DNA of 37,763 nucleotides from positions 1 to 37,763 of the forward strand of contig CAYQAJ010000015.1 in the NCBI GenBank assembly GCA_964415245.1, given 5' to 3'. This document shows, one piece after another, positions 26,101 through 32,892 of the stretch; the stretch's first letter is position 1; each line of letters starts with the position of its first letter. The position numbers and the translations under genes were made by a program. The notes beneath the pieces were generated by a model. The model ran no database searches and was not told where the DNA came from. It saw only the letters and a list, made by a program, of their open reading frames with translations. The DNA is from CAYQAJ01 sp964415245. GTDB lineage: Bacteria; Planctomycetota; Planctomycetia; Pirellulales; Pirellulaceae.

Positions 26101-26773
26101 CGAAGAGTTCGCCGGTTCTCCCCTCGAATCGGCGTACCGCAACCACGTGGCCGCAATTAGCGTCGAACTACTGCCGGCCGGCGTGCCGAAATTCCGAGCG
26201 TCGACTGGGGCTGAACCGCTTTTGACTTCGCTGCCGCCGGCCGAGCACGAATTGCCGTCCCGCGCCGTCTGCCGCGTCGCGGCGAAACTGGCCGATGAGT
26301 CTTGTCTGGCCTATTTTATCTCGGGCAGCTTGCAACGCCTGGTTCCCAACGACGAGCGCACTCGGGCGGCGCTGCTGGGACCGTCGCCAGCGAGTAAGCT
26401 GCACAAGCTGGGCGAGGCTCGCTCTTTGAGCGTCAACATCTACGAAGATCACGAGGACCGAGTGGCAGCGCGTGAACGACGCCAGCGATTCGACGGGTTT
26501 CTCGACGCGTTCCAGCACCGTCGGCCGGAGCAGGAGTTCTTTTTCCGAGTGAGCCTGGGTGAAGGTATCACTCGCGAGCTGCAATGGCTGCGACTGAAGA
26601 GCGTGGGCCAGTCGATGCCATATTTCACGAAGCTCGTCGGCACGATGACAACCGATTCGAAACTGCTCGATTGGCTCGTGCGGGGCGAGCCCCTCTCGGT
26701 CGATGGCTACGACGTAATCGACTGGAAATACACCGACGGCGACACGGTACGCCGCGGCGGCCCGGATCGGTGA
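23111..26773 (+). CDS. Very large membrane-anchored TPR-like protein
   Basis: 1220 residues. A cytoplasmic N-terminus of about 60 residues, rich in Pro/Gly/Arg, precedes one transmembrane helix (about 62-92). The rest is predicted to be periplasmic. Residues ~110-290 form a folded domain with many Trp/Arg. From about 295 to 900 helical hairpins with TPR-like spacing dominate (for example AATHLQRAQAARVVGALADQ and HERALEFARLYARQMGD). The final ~250 residues form a separate alpha/beta domain. I recognise no catalytic motif. It lies 61 nt after the zinc-ribbon gene on the same strand, probably in one transcript, and has AAGGGG before the ATG. A scaffold for envelope complexes is a reasonable inference only. 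Confidence 0.8.
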   Translation: MAQLPPDPPPPSPGEQPIGSRRLGEPRHYRQVPRKPAPQASSPGGTAPATGSRPGNPPGRRNAVVLALVGGCILLLVGGGCVILAWVIQGAFQKNTVQVGAVDDNVGSDDSVASSRSRADAPQDKWAEVREAYSGKGDVGVDADTLRDIRQCLDDIVQAMTRGDSEAFANLLDIRRMIEQVRRTGIIRSPDKLTESFLDTEVRKDLDTPWVAARYRIARINLLNDGDEAIVYGTFWTEDERAAEMRWWLRRNNRLWQAFDWEVISVRMRNSVFNATIVEYLDSFGMSEYERCWDELDLADERMMEGDYEGAATHLQRAQAARVVGALADQTSVLITLGWLEIDRNEEAIACAELVKLPDETPEAYLVQAYAYEAMDDHERALEFARLYARQMGDCPTACLQIATSLEAISRHGEAAVYWQKLLRHDPGNETAQEGLASTLRQLDAEELKATLRKFDDPSSAAGNMVVDLYYYGKIAELESIVEVLDERTADSPSQHFAKALLHTLREEYEPAARSYREAWSSEPVQERQQEYMRYYLSMMLEAGQPMEGYVSVPDPVLAFEYLAEDYWNERDRLPRTDFEEILALHRRHHPDDPWGDLSYGSLLLDDEKYAEAEQVLSAAMQNVRGEDVLSELFRPRHVESLVRVGRAIDHYRAASDQDDCFLELARLCDGFHRHDELAQLVKIHRANNPFDFWVDYYDAQLCVARGDYEAADRFFANGLRAAADEAIAYDYRWSWILARVDAGRALSAYHDIPPAEGTFAILASMLQRRNEWTLMKELLALHAARHAQSESLFRWQIEYHWQTGEYDDVTKLLDPWPDQRVGGLGKWEREGLGGKLVRSYLRLGQLEDARRAAERLTQLGGDAYTLAIVHAARRDRAALRQVINEYNLVGQCGSLYYDEDCRDVLRSPEFRSFRDEYPPRLPLWPQLADVGLLLDRKAELTAEKVGEAARQALGNDVEVTVVEPLATAGAEKCYLVHSEPHKLVITTLVRRYDSDIEEFAGSPLESAYRNHVAAISVELLPAGVPKFRASTGAEPLLTSLPPAEHELPSRAVCRVAAKLADESCLAYFISGSLQRLVPNDERTRAALLGPSPASKLHKLGEARSLSVNIYEDHEDRVAARERRQRFDGFLDAFQHRRPEQEFFFRVSLGEGITRELQWLRLKSVGQSMPYFTKLVGTMTTDSKLLDWLVRGEPLSVDGYDVIDWKYTDGDTVRRGGPDR

Positions 26774-26906
26774 TAGCCGACACATATATGTGTCGCGTGT
26801 CCGAGGAATCGCCACATGAATGTGTCGGCTTTCGAACTATGGTAGCGAACGGCAACGACGAATCAATGTGTCGGCGCAGACCCGCGATACATAAATGTGT
26901 CGGCTA
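26774..26906. repeat. ATGTGTCGGCT repeat cluster between convergent genes
   Basis: An 18-bp perfect palindrome, CGACACATATATGTGTCG (26778-26795), is followed by related half-sites at 26813-26830, 26861-26875 and 26889-26906. The outermost TAGCCGACACAT and ATGTGTCGGCTA are exact inverted complements, so the whole interval can fold back. The mtdB stop codon (26904-26906) lies inside the last half-site. Confidence 0.75.
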
Positions 26907-27782
26907 TGTTTTATTTGCTTCCAGGTCGCGGCCGATGGCGAAGATTTCCTCGGCGTCGAGAACCTGGGAGTTGGCCTGGAAGAGTCGGCCGATGCAGGCG
27001 GCGTGGATTTTCATTTTGATGCCGCCCACGCCGATGGGGCCGTAGCACAGGGCGCCGTCGTGCTGGGCAGCCGTGTCGCCGGGCGCCACGCCGCCGATGC
27101 CCGCCGGGGGGACGGCGTTCAAGTCGATGGCGACCTTGAGCGATCGGGCCGCCTTGCGCACTTCGTCCGAAACCAATTCAACGCCCGTCGCGCCGGCGGC
27201 CACAACGAGATCGGCCCCGTCGAGGATTTGCGCCGTCGCGCCCGAATCGGCAGTCGCACAGGGCGTGAGGCTGGCACTGGCAACACGCCCGGCCACCGCG
27301 CGGCACACCTCCTCGGCACGCGCCCGACTGCGCGAAGCAACTCGAACGCTGGCGCCGGAGCGAGCCAACAGTCGCACCACGCGCTGTCCGACCGGTCCGG
27401 TCGCGGCCATCACCGCCGCGGTCGTTCCGGCCAAATCCAGGTGCCGCGCGGCCGCCAGCACCGCAGCCGAGGCCGTGGTGTTGGCGCCATTGGAGTCGAG
27501 CATCACCGACACCCGCAATGGGCCGAGAAAGCTTTCGAGCGTCTTGGCCAGCAGTGCCTCGCCGGCGGTCACGTTCGAGCCGCCGATGAAAAGCGCCGTA
27601 CCGGCCAGATCGCGCATGCCGCGCGTAAAGATGGCGCCCTGCACCAACGTCGGCACGTCGGCCGGTTTGACGCTCGCGTACGAGAGAAGCTGATCGACGC
27701 CGGAATCGAGCGCCACCACGGCATCAAACGAGCTGGCGTGGCTGTCGGGGTCGATCTGGATCAGAATCCGGGGCCGGCTCAT
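26904..27782 (-). CDS. mtdB: NAD(P)-dependent methylene-tetrahydromethanopterin dehydrogenase
   Basis: 292 residues. It oxidises methylene-H4MPT to methenyl-H4MPT in the archaeal-type formaldehyde oxidation route of methylotrophs and planctomycetes. The N-terminal catalytic domain includes DSNGANTTASAA, a family hallmark. The Rossmann domain has GTTAAVMAATGPVGQR (119-134) followed by an S-R-S-R-A-R turn (150-155), whose basic residues suit NADP binding. The final third (GPIGVGGIKMKIH) is also typical. The length matches MtdB. The neighbour fae (28022-28519), on the same strand, feeds its substrate. No clear Shine-Dalgarno before the ATG. Assignment is strong; cofactor preference is inferred. 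Confidence 0.92.
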   Translation of the reverse strand: MSRPRILIQIDPDSHASSFDAVVALDSGVDQLLSYASVKPADVPTLVQGAIFTRGMRDLAGTALFIGGSNVTAGEALLAKTLESFLGPLRVSVMLDSNGANTTASAAVLAAARHLDLAGTTAAVMAATGPVGQRVVRLLARSGASVRVASRSRARAEEVCRAVAGRVASASLTPCATADSGATAQILDGADLVVAAGATGVELVSDEVRKAARSLKVAIDLNAVPPAGIGGVAPGDTAAQHDGALCYGPIGVGGIKMKIHAACIGRLFQANSQVLDAEEIFAIGRDLEANKT

Positions 27783-27911
27783 GGCGGGGGGAATTCGAGC
27801 AGCGCCGCGGCGAGGCTACTGGGGCGGAAGGAAATCAGAACTGCGGCGCAACCGCGCGGCTATGCCGCAGCCTTGTGTTGCAGTCAGGCGGGTGGAAATA
27901 GAAATAACTGT

Positions 27912-27995
27912 GCCGTCGGCAGCGGAATCCGCAAGAATTCCGATGGGCGGGCAGAAATCTCCGGGACTGAATCCTTGCGAATTCAGCTACGGCAG
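27912..27995. repeat. REPIN-like hairpin, GAATTCGCAAGAATTC family, copy 1
   Basis: Left GCGGAATCCGCAAGAATTCCG and right CTGAATCCTTGCGAATTCAGC flank a 26-nt centre. The outer ends TGCCGTCGG and GCTACGGCA extend the pairing. Located between mtdB and fae; the same repeat recurs at 36552. Confidence 0.8.
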
Positions 27996-28021
27996 TTAGT
28001 GGCGCAGTGCAGTGAATAAGT

Positions 28022-28519
28022 TTAAAAGCCGCGGAACGGGTGAGCCGCCGAATCCTTGCCGGCCAGCATTTCGCTCACCGACGGTTTGTTGCCCATGGCG
28101 TTGGCGATGGCCATCTTGGTGGCTTCATGGTTGTATTGGTAAATCTTCTTGTCGTCTTCGGCGGCCGGGTGAATAAAAACGCCGCACACGATCACCAGGT
28201 CCTCGGCCTGATCCTGGGGGATCACGCCATCGGCGACCGAGTCGGCCACCGCCTTGGCGACCGCCGCTTGCGCCGGCCCGAACATCTGCACCGCCTGCTT
28301 CATACCCTTGATCGTCACCTTGGTGATGAGCACGGTGGCGGGCTTCACCGCCAGATTGGGGGTCAGCACGGCCAGCAGATTGCTGTGCCCTTCGCTCTGC
28401 CGGGCCAGCGCGTTGGCGAATGCCGTTCCCACGGGGCCGTTCTTGCTGCCGATCAAAAGGTCGATATGGGCAATTTCGTTGCCTTCGCCTGCCAGGGCTT
28501 CGCCAATGCTCATCAACAT
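28022..28519 (-). CDS. fae: Formaldehyde-activating enzyme
   Basis: 165 residues from the ATG at 28519, which has GGAGA seven nt upstream; an ATG at 28582 would add a non-family N-terminus. It condenses formaldehyde with tetrahydromethanopterin to methylene-H4MPT, the substrate of MtdB next door. The conserved block GEALAGEGNEIAHIDLLIG carries the catalytic His (H18). LLAVLTPNLAVKPATVLITKV, the QAVQMFGPAQ motif and the end (K-DSAAHPFRGF) also match the family. The 239-nt gap to mtdB contains a REPIN-like repeat, so co-transcription is possible but not assured. Assignment is strong. Confidence 0.95.
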   Translation of the reverse strand: MLMSIGEALAGEGNEIAHIDLLIGSKNGPVGTAFANALARQSEGHSNLLAVLTPNLAVKPATVLITKVTIKGMKQAVQMFGPAQAAVAKAVADSVADGVIPQDQAEDLVIVCGVFIHPAAEDDKKIYQYNHEATKMAIANAMGNKPSVSEMLAGKDSAAHPFRGF

Positions 28520-28618
28520 CGATAGTTCTCCGTGTGAATTCAGGGTGACAATGCCCATGTCGGGCGCAAACCGGGTAGCCACTCTCGCGACCGCGGCGCT
28601 GGGGGCGAACCTGCCGAG

Positions 28619-28646
28619 AAAATAGCAAACCGCCGATCAATTGCAA
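28619..28646 (-). promoter_or_regulatory. Candidate promoter for fae
   Basis: On the minus strand TTGCAA (28641-28646) and TATTTT (28619-28624) are 16 nt apart, placing the start of transcription about 100 nt before the fae ATG. The match is moderate, with no independent support. Confidence 0.35.
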
Positions 28647-28751
28647 GCACCCGGTCGGGTGGTTGGCGCCCGAGCGACTCCGGACGAACGACGCGGCGAT
28701 TCCCGACCTTTCCCCGCTTGTCTGGCGCAGGGCTGCGACTACGCTTGCCGC

Positions 28752-29882
28752 ATGGACCGCAAGCTGTTAATCGTGGGCGCCAGTGCGAGAGGGGCGGCGT
28801 TTTCTGCTGTTCGCGCCGGCTACGCGCCCATGGCGTTCGACCTGTACGCCGACGCCGACCTGAGGCGGTGCTGCCCCGCCGAGCGGATCGGCGACTTTCC
28901 ACGAGACTTGTTGCCGGCGGTCCGGTCCGCGCCGCCCGCTCCGTGGATCTACACGGGCGGACTGGAAAACCATCCGAGATTGGTCGACCGGCTCGCAAAA
29001 AGGCGGACGCTTTACGGCAACGCCGGCAACGTGCTGCGGCAGGTGCGCGACGTGTGGTTGGTGGCGAAGGCGCTCGAGCGCGAAGGGCTCGACGTGCCGC
29101 GCGTGGCGAGCCCGGGCGAAACGATTTCGCGGGGCGAGTGGTTACGCAAGCCGCTTCGCTCTGTCGGAGGGCGCGGCATCGAGAAGGCCGGTATTCCGTT
29201 TCGCGCCGGCGGTCGGCGGCACTACTTCCAACAATTCATCGAAGGCACTCCCGCCAGTGCCGTGTTTGTGGCCGCCGGCGGTCGTGCCGAATTGCTGGGG
29301 GCGACCGGCCAATGGATCGGCGTGGATTGGTCCGGCGTACGGGGGCACTGGTACTGCGGCTCGATCGGACCGCTGCCACTCTCCAATGCCGCTCGGCTTA
29401 CGTGTCGGCGAATCGGCAACTGCTTGGCGGCGCGATTCGCCGTGGTGGGGTTGTTCGGCGTCGACATGGTCATCGATGCGGCGGGGCACGTTTGGCCGAT
29501 CGAGGTGAATCCCCGCTATACGGCGTCGATCGAGGTGCTCGAATGCGCTTTGGGCATTCAGACGATTGCCGCGCACGTCGCCGCCTGCCGCGATGGCCGA
29601 CTTCCCGATGCTTCGCCGACGGGCAAACGAGATACCTTCTGCGGCAAGGCGATTGTCTACGCGCAAGAAGAAACGGTCGTCAGTCACGCATTCAGTGAAG
29701 CAGCTCTTGCCGTGGCCGCGCGCGACCCGTGGCCGCGATTAGCCGACATTCCCACGGCGGCAGCGGTCATTCGCCCAGGAGAACCGGTACTAACCGTGCT
29801 GGCCTCCGGCGAAACCATGCTCGCGGTGGAGAAGAAGCTGCGGCGGCGTGCCGCGGCGGTGCGGAGGATGCTGCAGCGGTGA
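28752..29882 (+). CDS. ATP-grasp protein of the H4MPT C1 cluster
   Basis: 376 residues. The N-terminal Rossmann-like preATP-grasp domain begins LLIVGASARGAAFSA. The ATP-grasp fold follows: a central lysine/Gly-rich segment (KPLRSVGGRGIEK) and the catalytic acid-Asn motif PIEVNPRYTASIEVLE, with metal-binding E and N. ATP-grasp genes of this kind (COG2232-like, Orf17-type) accompany archaeal-type C1 genes in methylotrophs and are needed for the cofactor pathway. The chemistry should be ATP-dependent ligation of a carboxylate to an amine, substrate unproven. Divergent from fae with a 232-nt shared upstream region. The ATG at 28752 puts the Rossmann strand at the N-terminus; no good Shine-Dalgarno is seen. 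Confidence 0.87.
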   Translation: MDRKLLIVGASARGAAFSAVRAGYAPMAFDLYADADLRRCCPAERIGDFPRDLLPAVRSAPPAPWIYTGGLENHPRLVDRLAKRRTLYGNAGNVLRQVRDVWLVAKALEREGLDVPRVASPGETISRGEWLRKPLRSVGGRGIEKAGIPFRAGGRRHYFQQFIEGTPASAVFVAAGGRAELLGATGQWIGVDWSGVRGHWYCGSIGPLPLSNAARLTCRRIGNCLAARFAVVGLFGVDMVIDAAGHVWPIEVNPRYTASIEVLECALGIQTIAAHVAACRDGRLPDASPTGKRDTFCGKAIVYAQEETVVSHAFSEAALAVAARDPWPRLADIPTAAAVIRPGEPVLTVLASGETMLAVEKKLRRRAAAVRRMLQR

Positions 29883-29921
29883 GCCGATGGGCAATGCGAC
29901 GTTCGCGGAGAAGCGACGAAG

Positions 29922-30002
29922 GTTTTCAGTGTTCAGTTTTCAGCCGGAGGAAATGGAGCACGAAGGAATTTGGACGACATTTCCGACGGAACACTGAAAA
30001 CT
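29922..30002. repeat. Heptamer-array hairpin (TTTTCAG type)
   Basis: TTTTCAG, TGTTCAG, TTTTCAG (29923-29943) is matched by an inverted GAACACTGAAAAC at 29990-30002 across a ~50-nt loop. It sits between the convergent ATP-grasp and dnaB genes and could act as a terminator. The 7-nt unit length is the same as in the GARTGMA arrays. Confidence 0.75.
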
Positions 30003-30007
30003 CCCGC

Positions 30008-31477
30008 CTAGAACGGTTCCGCGTCGGATTGCTGGCTGTAATCGATCGCGTGCTCGTAGCGATCGGACGCCCGTTCCTCGAATCGGGTGAACTCCTTGAG
30101 CCACGTCAAGTCGACGTCGCCAGTCGGACCGTTACGTTGCTTGCGAAGTAGCAGTCGCGCCTTGCCCGCGAGCTCTGTGCGTTCGTGAATTTCAAGCTTA
30201 TCCAATTCATCGCGGGTGAGAAAATACTCATCGCGATGGACGAACATCACCACGTCGGCATCCTGCTCGATGGCGCCCGACTCGCGGAGGTGGCTGAGTT
30301 TGGGTTCGTGACTTCCTCTTCCCTCGTCCGGTTGCCGATTGAGCTGGGCCAGGCACATGACCGGGATATTCATCTCGCGAGCCAGGCCCTTGAGCCGCCG
30401 CGTGATCTTAGCCACCTGTTCCTGACGGGGGTCTTTGGCGTTATCGGGCTCGATGAGCTGCAGGTAGTCGATGACCAGCAGGCCGAGTCGTCCCTTCTGC
30501 CGTCGCTTCAGCCGTCGGGCGGCGGCTGCAATCTGGGTCACGGTGCGGGTCGGAGAATCGTCGATGGAAAGAGGTATGGAGCTAATTTTATTTGCCGCGT
30601 TTACTAGCTGATTACGGTCGGAGGGTGTGAGAGTGCCTCCGCGCAGCCGGTGGCTGTTAACGCGCGACACTGTGCATAGCAGACGCTCGGCCAGCTCGAT
30701 GGCCGACATTTCCAGGCTGACATAGAGGACCGGCTGGCTCAGCTTCATCGAGACGTACTCGGCAATGTTCAATGCTAGCGCCGTCTTGCCCACGCTCGGC
30801 CGGGCGGCCAGGATGATCAATTCCGAGTTGTGCATGCCACCGGTCAATTCGTCGAGCTTGGGAAAGCCGCTGTCGACCCCGCCGGCCGTGTGTTCGCCGC
30901 GCATGCGGGCGTCGAGGCGGTCCATGGCGTCGTGCAGCACGTCGCTGATGGTGCGGACGCTCGAAGGGTCGCGGGAATCGAGAATCGAGAAGATGCGCTG
31001 CTCCGCCTGATTGACGGCCTCGTGCGAGGGGCCGGGCTCGTCGTAGGCGTCGCGAAGGATTTCGCCTGCCGTCTCGATCAGCGTGCGGTACGTGGCCTTC
31101 TCGCGAACGATCGTCGCGTAGTACGCGGCATGGGCGGCGTTGGGAACGGAACGGCCCAGTCGGGCAAGCTGCGCCGCCCCACCGATCGATTCGTACTCTC
31201 CGGCCGTCTTCAGCCGGTCGACCAACAGGGTCACGTCGATCTTCCGCCCTTCTTCGTGCATGGCGAGCATGTGCTGGAAGATCGTGCGATGGGCCTCGTC
31301 GTAGAAGTCTTCGGTCCGCGTGATGAGGGCCACGTCGTCGCATACGTCGGGCAACAGGAGAATGCTGCCCAAGACGCCGGCCTCGGCCTCCATGTTGTAC
31401 GGAAGCGGCCGGTCGAGAATCTCGCTGGTGCGAGCGGGCGGGCGATTACCCGAATCGACGCGTCGGGTGGTCGACAT
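30008..31477 (-). CDS. dnaB: Replicative DNA helicase DnaB
   Basis: 489 residues from the ATG at 31477, chosen because GGAGG lies nine nt upstream; the ATG at 31486 directly abuts that GGAGG. The hexameric helicase unwinds DNA at the fork and recruits primase. The N-terminal domain (about 20-125, beginning RPLPYNMEAEAGVLGS) and linker helix are followed by the RecA-like domain: Walker A RPSVGKTA (226-233), S-L-E-M with the catalytic Glu (about 256) and Walker B LLVIDYLQLI (333-342). The arginine-finger region near EQDADVVMFVHRDEYF is present. Last gene of the rplY-pth-rpsF-ssb-rplI-dnaB series. Confidence 0.97.
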   Translation of the reverse strand: MSTTRRVDSGNRPPARTSEILDRPLPYNMEAEAGVLGSILLLPDVCDDVALITRTEDFYDEAHRTIFQHMLAMHEEGRKIDVTLLVDRLKTAGEYESIGGAAQLARLGRSVPNAAHAAYYATIVREKATYRTLIETAGEILRDAYDEPGPSHEAVNQAEQRIFSILDSRDPSSVRTISDVLHDAMDRLDARMRGEHTAGGVDSGFPKLDELTGGMHNSELIILAARPSVGKTALALNIAEYVSMKLSQPVLYVSLEMSAIELAERLLCTVSRVNSHRLRGGTLTPSDRNQLVNAANKISSIPLSIDDSPTRTVTQIAAAARRLKRRQKGRLGLLVIDYLQLIEPDNAKDPRQEQVAKITRRLKGLAREMNIPVMCLAQLNRQPDEGRGSHEPKLSHLRESGAIEQDADVVMFVHRDEYFLTRDELDKLEIHERTELAGKARLLLRKQRNGPTGDVDLTWLKEFTRFEERASDRYEHAIDYSQQSDAEPF

Positions 31478-31620
31478 CAGCGGCATCCTCCGTGAATCGG
31501 CAGCCGGCGCCGCTAGGGGCGCGGCTAAGTCCCACAATACCGCTTTGCCGTGCAGCTTGCACGTTGGCACAACCGCGGGGCAACGTAGGAGTCAACTGCT
31601 CCGCAACCGTGCGACCTCGC

Positions 31621-32202
31621 TCACTCTTGGTCGGGAGCCGCACTCGGCTTTGCCCCTTCCGGATTCACCCCTTCCGGCGTCGCGACGGTCGGCACCACCC
31701 AGACCTTCAAATCGGCTTCGATGTCGCGGTGCAGCCGTACCTTGACCGTATAGAGGCCGAGCTCCTTGAGCGGCCCCTCGAGCCGCACCTGATCCTTGTT
31801 GATTTGAAAGTTGTTCTGCCTGAGCGAGGCGACAATCTCGCTGGCACCCACGCTGCCGTACAGGTGTCCCTCGTCGTTCGCGTTGGCCTCGATGGTGATG
31901 CTTTGCCGCGCTAGCGCATCGGCCTGCGCACGGATTTCCGACAGGCGTGCCTTCTCGATGGCCAACAGCTCGGCCTTGTGCTTTTCGACCATCCGCCGAT
32001 GGTGGTCCGTGGCGATCGTCGCCAGACCCTGGGGGAGCAGGTAATTGTTTGCGTAGCCGGCCTTGACCTCGACCACTTCGCCCTGCTCGCCCAGGTAATC
32101 CACCGTGTGAATGAGCAAAAGCTGGACGCCGCCATTGGGTCCCTTGGGCAGCCGCTTAAAGCGTCGTGTCCCGCGATCCGGTTTCGTGCTGGCATTGGTC
32201 AT
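31621..32202 (-). CDS. rplI: Ribosomal protein L9
   Basis: 193 residues, longer than the usual ~150. It binds domain V of 23S rRNA with its N-terminal domain and spans to a neighbouring ribosome. The conserved core starts about residue 24: QLLLIHTVDYLGEQGEVVEVKAGYANNYLLPQGLA, the L9 signature, followed by the long connecting helix and C-terminal domain (GHLYGSVGASEIVASL…). An extra basic N-terminal segment (RGTRRFKRLPKGPNGG) and a Pro/Gly-rich tail are unusual. The ATG at 32202 is the only start before the extension, though a shorter form cannot be excluded. Between ssb and dnaB, as in many genomes. Confidence 0.95.
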   Translation of the reverse strand: MTNASTKPDRGTRRFKRLPKGPNGGVQLLLIHTVDYLGEQGEVVEVKAGYANNYLLPQGLATIATDHHRRMVEKHKAELLAIEKARLSEIRAQADALARQSITIEANANDEGHLYGSVGASEIVASLRQNNFQINKDQVRLEGPLKELGLYTVKVRLHRDIEADLKVWVVPTVATPEGVNPEGAKPSAAPDQE

Positions 32203-32228
32203 AGAGTTGGCTCGATTCGACGAAGTAA

Positions 32229-32364
32229 CTGTCAGCTATCAGCCGTCAGCTTCGGAGGGGCAGTTGTCGATGCTCGATTGTCAGTGGTCCGTTGCGAGAA
32301 TCTCGCCGACTGAAAACTGAAAACTCTCCATCATTGGTCATTGGGACTTGGTCATTGCGTCATT
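32229..32364. repeat. Period-7 repeat region (CTGTCAG, GTCNNTN, ACTGAAA and GTCATTG units)
   Basis: CTGTCAG, CTATCAG, CCGTCAG (32229-32249) is followed by a looser GTCGATG/CTCGATT/GTCAGTG run. Then ACTGAAA x2, ACTCTCC, ATCATTG, GTCATTG, GGACTTG, GTCATTG (32309-32357) continues in unbroken 7-nt phase. It fills the interval between rplI and ssb and reaches the ssb stop codon. Confidence 0.7.
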
Positions 32365-32834
32365 CAGAACGGTATATCTTCTTCCTCTCCTCCGCCGGAA
32401 TCCATCGCGTGCGACTCCGCGGGCGAGCTTTGGCGGGGAGCCTGAGCCGGTTCGTTCACGCGGCTCGATCGACCGCCGCCACCGCCTCCTCCGCCACCAC
32501 CACTTCCCCGTTGTCCGAGCATCTGCATCCGTTCACCCACGACCTTCAGCTTCTGATTCTTCTGGCCGTCCTTTTCCCAAGTGTCGAGCCGCAGTCGCCC
32601 TTCGATGAGGACGGGCGCACCCTTGCTCAAGTACTCGCTGGCAACTTCGGCGGTGCGACCCCAGAGAGTGACGTCGACAAACGTAGTTTCCTCGACCCAC
32701 TCCCCCGCCTGGTTCTTGCGGCGGTCGTTCACGGCCAGGCCCACGTCGGTTACCGCGGTGCCGCCGGGTGTGTAGCGCAACTCAATGTCGCGGGTGAGGT
32801 TGCCCACCAGGATCACGCGGTTGAAGCTGGCCAT
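32364..32834 (-). CDS. ssb: Single-stranded DNA-binding protein
   Basis: 156 residues. The N-terminal OB fold (about 1-107) opens MASFNRVILVGNLTRDIELRYTP, with the aromatic and basic ssDNA-binding residues in FVDVTLWGRTAE and LRLDTWEKDGQK. A run of ten glycines starts the flexible tail. The C-terminal acidic tip EEEDIPF, which recruits repair and replication partners, is intact. It takes the place between rpsF and rplI, where rpsR often sits as well. Confidence 0.97.
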   Translation of the reverse strand: MASFNRVILVGNLTRDIELRYTPGGTAVTDVGLAVNDRRKNQAGEWVEETTFVDVTLWGRTAEVASEYLSKGAPVLIEGRLRLDTWEKDGQKNQKLKVVGERMQMLGQRGSGGGGGGGGGGRSSRVNEPAQAPRQSSPAESHAMDSGGGEEEDIPF

Positions 32835-32892
32835 GCGTGCGGTCCTCGTGCTGGCGTGATGTTTCCGTAAAGGTTACATGCTGTCCGCGGCA

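Noticed and set aside
31478..31620. Promoter or attenuator between rplI and dnaB
   Set aside because: A TTGACT and a short CGTGCA/TGCACG stem are visible on inspection, but no -10 at suitable spacing and no U-run support a call.
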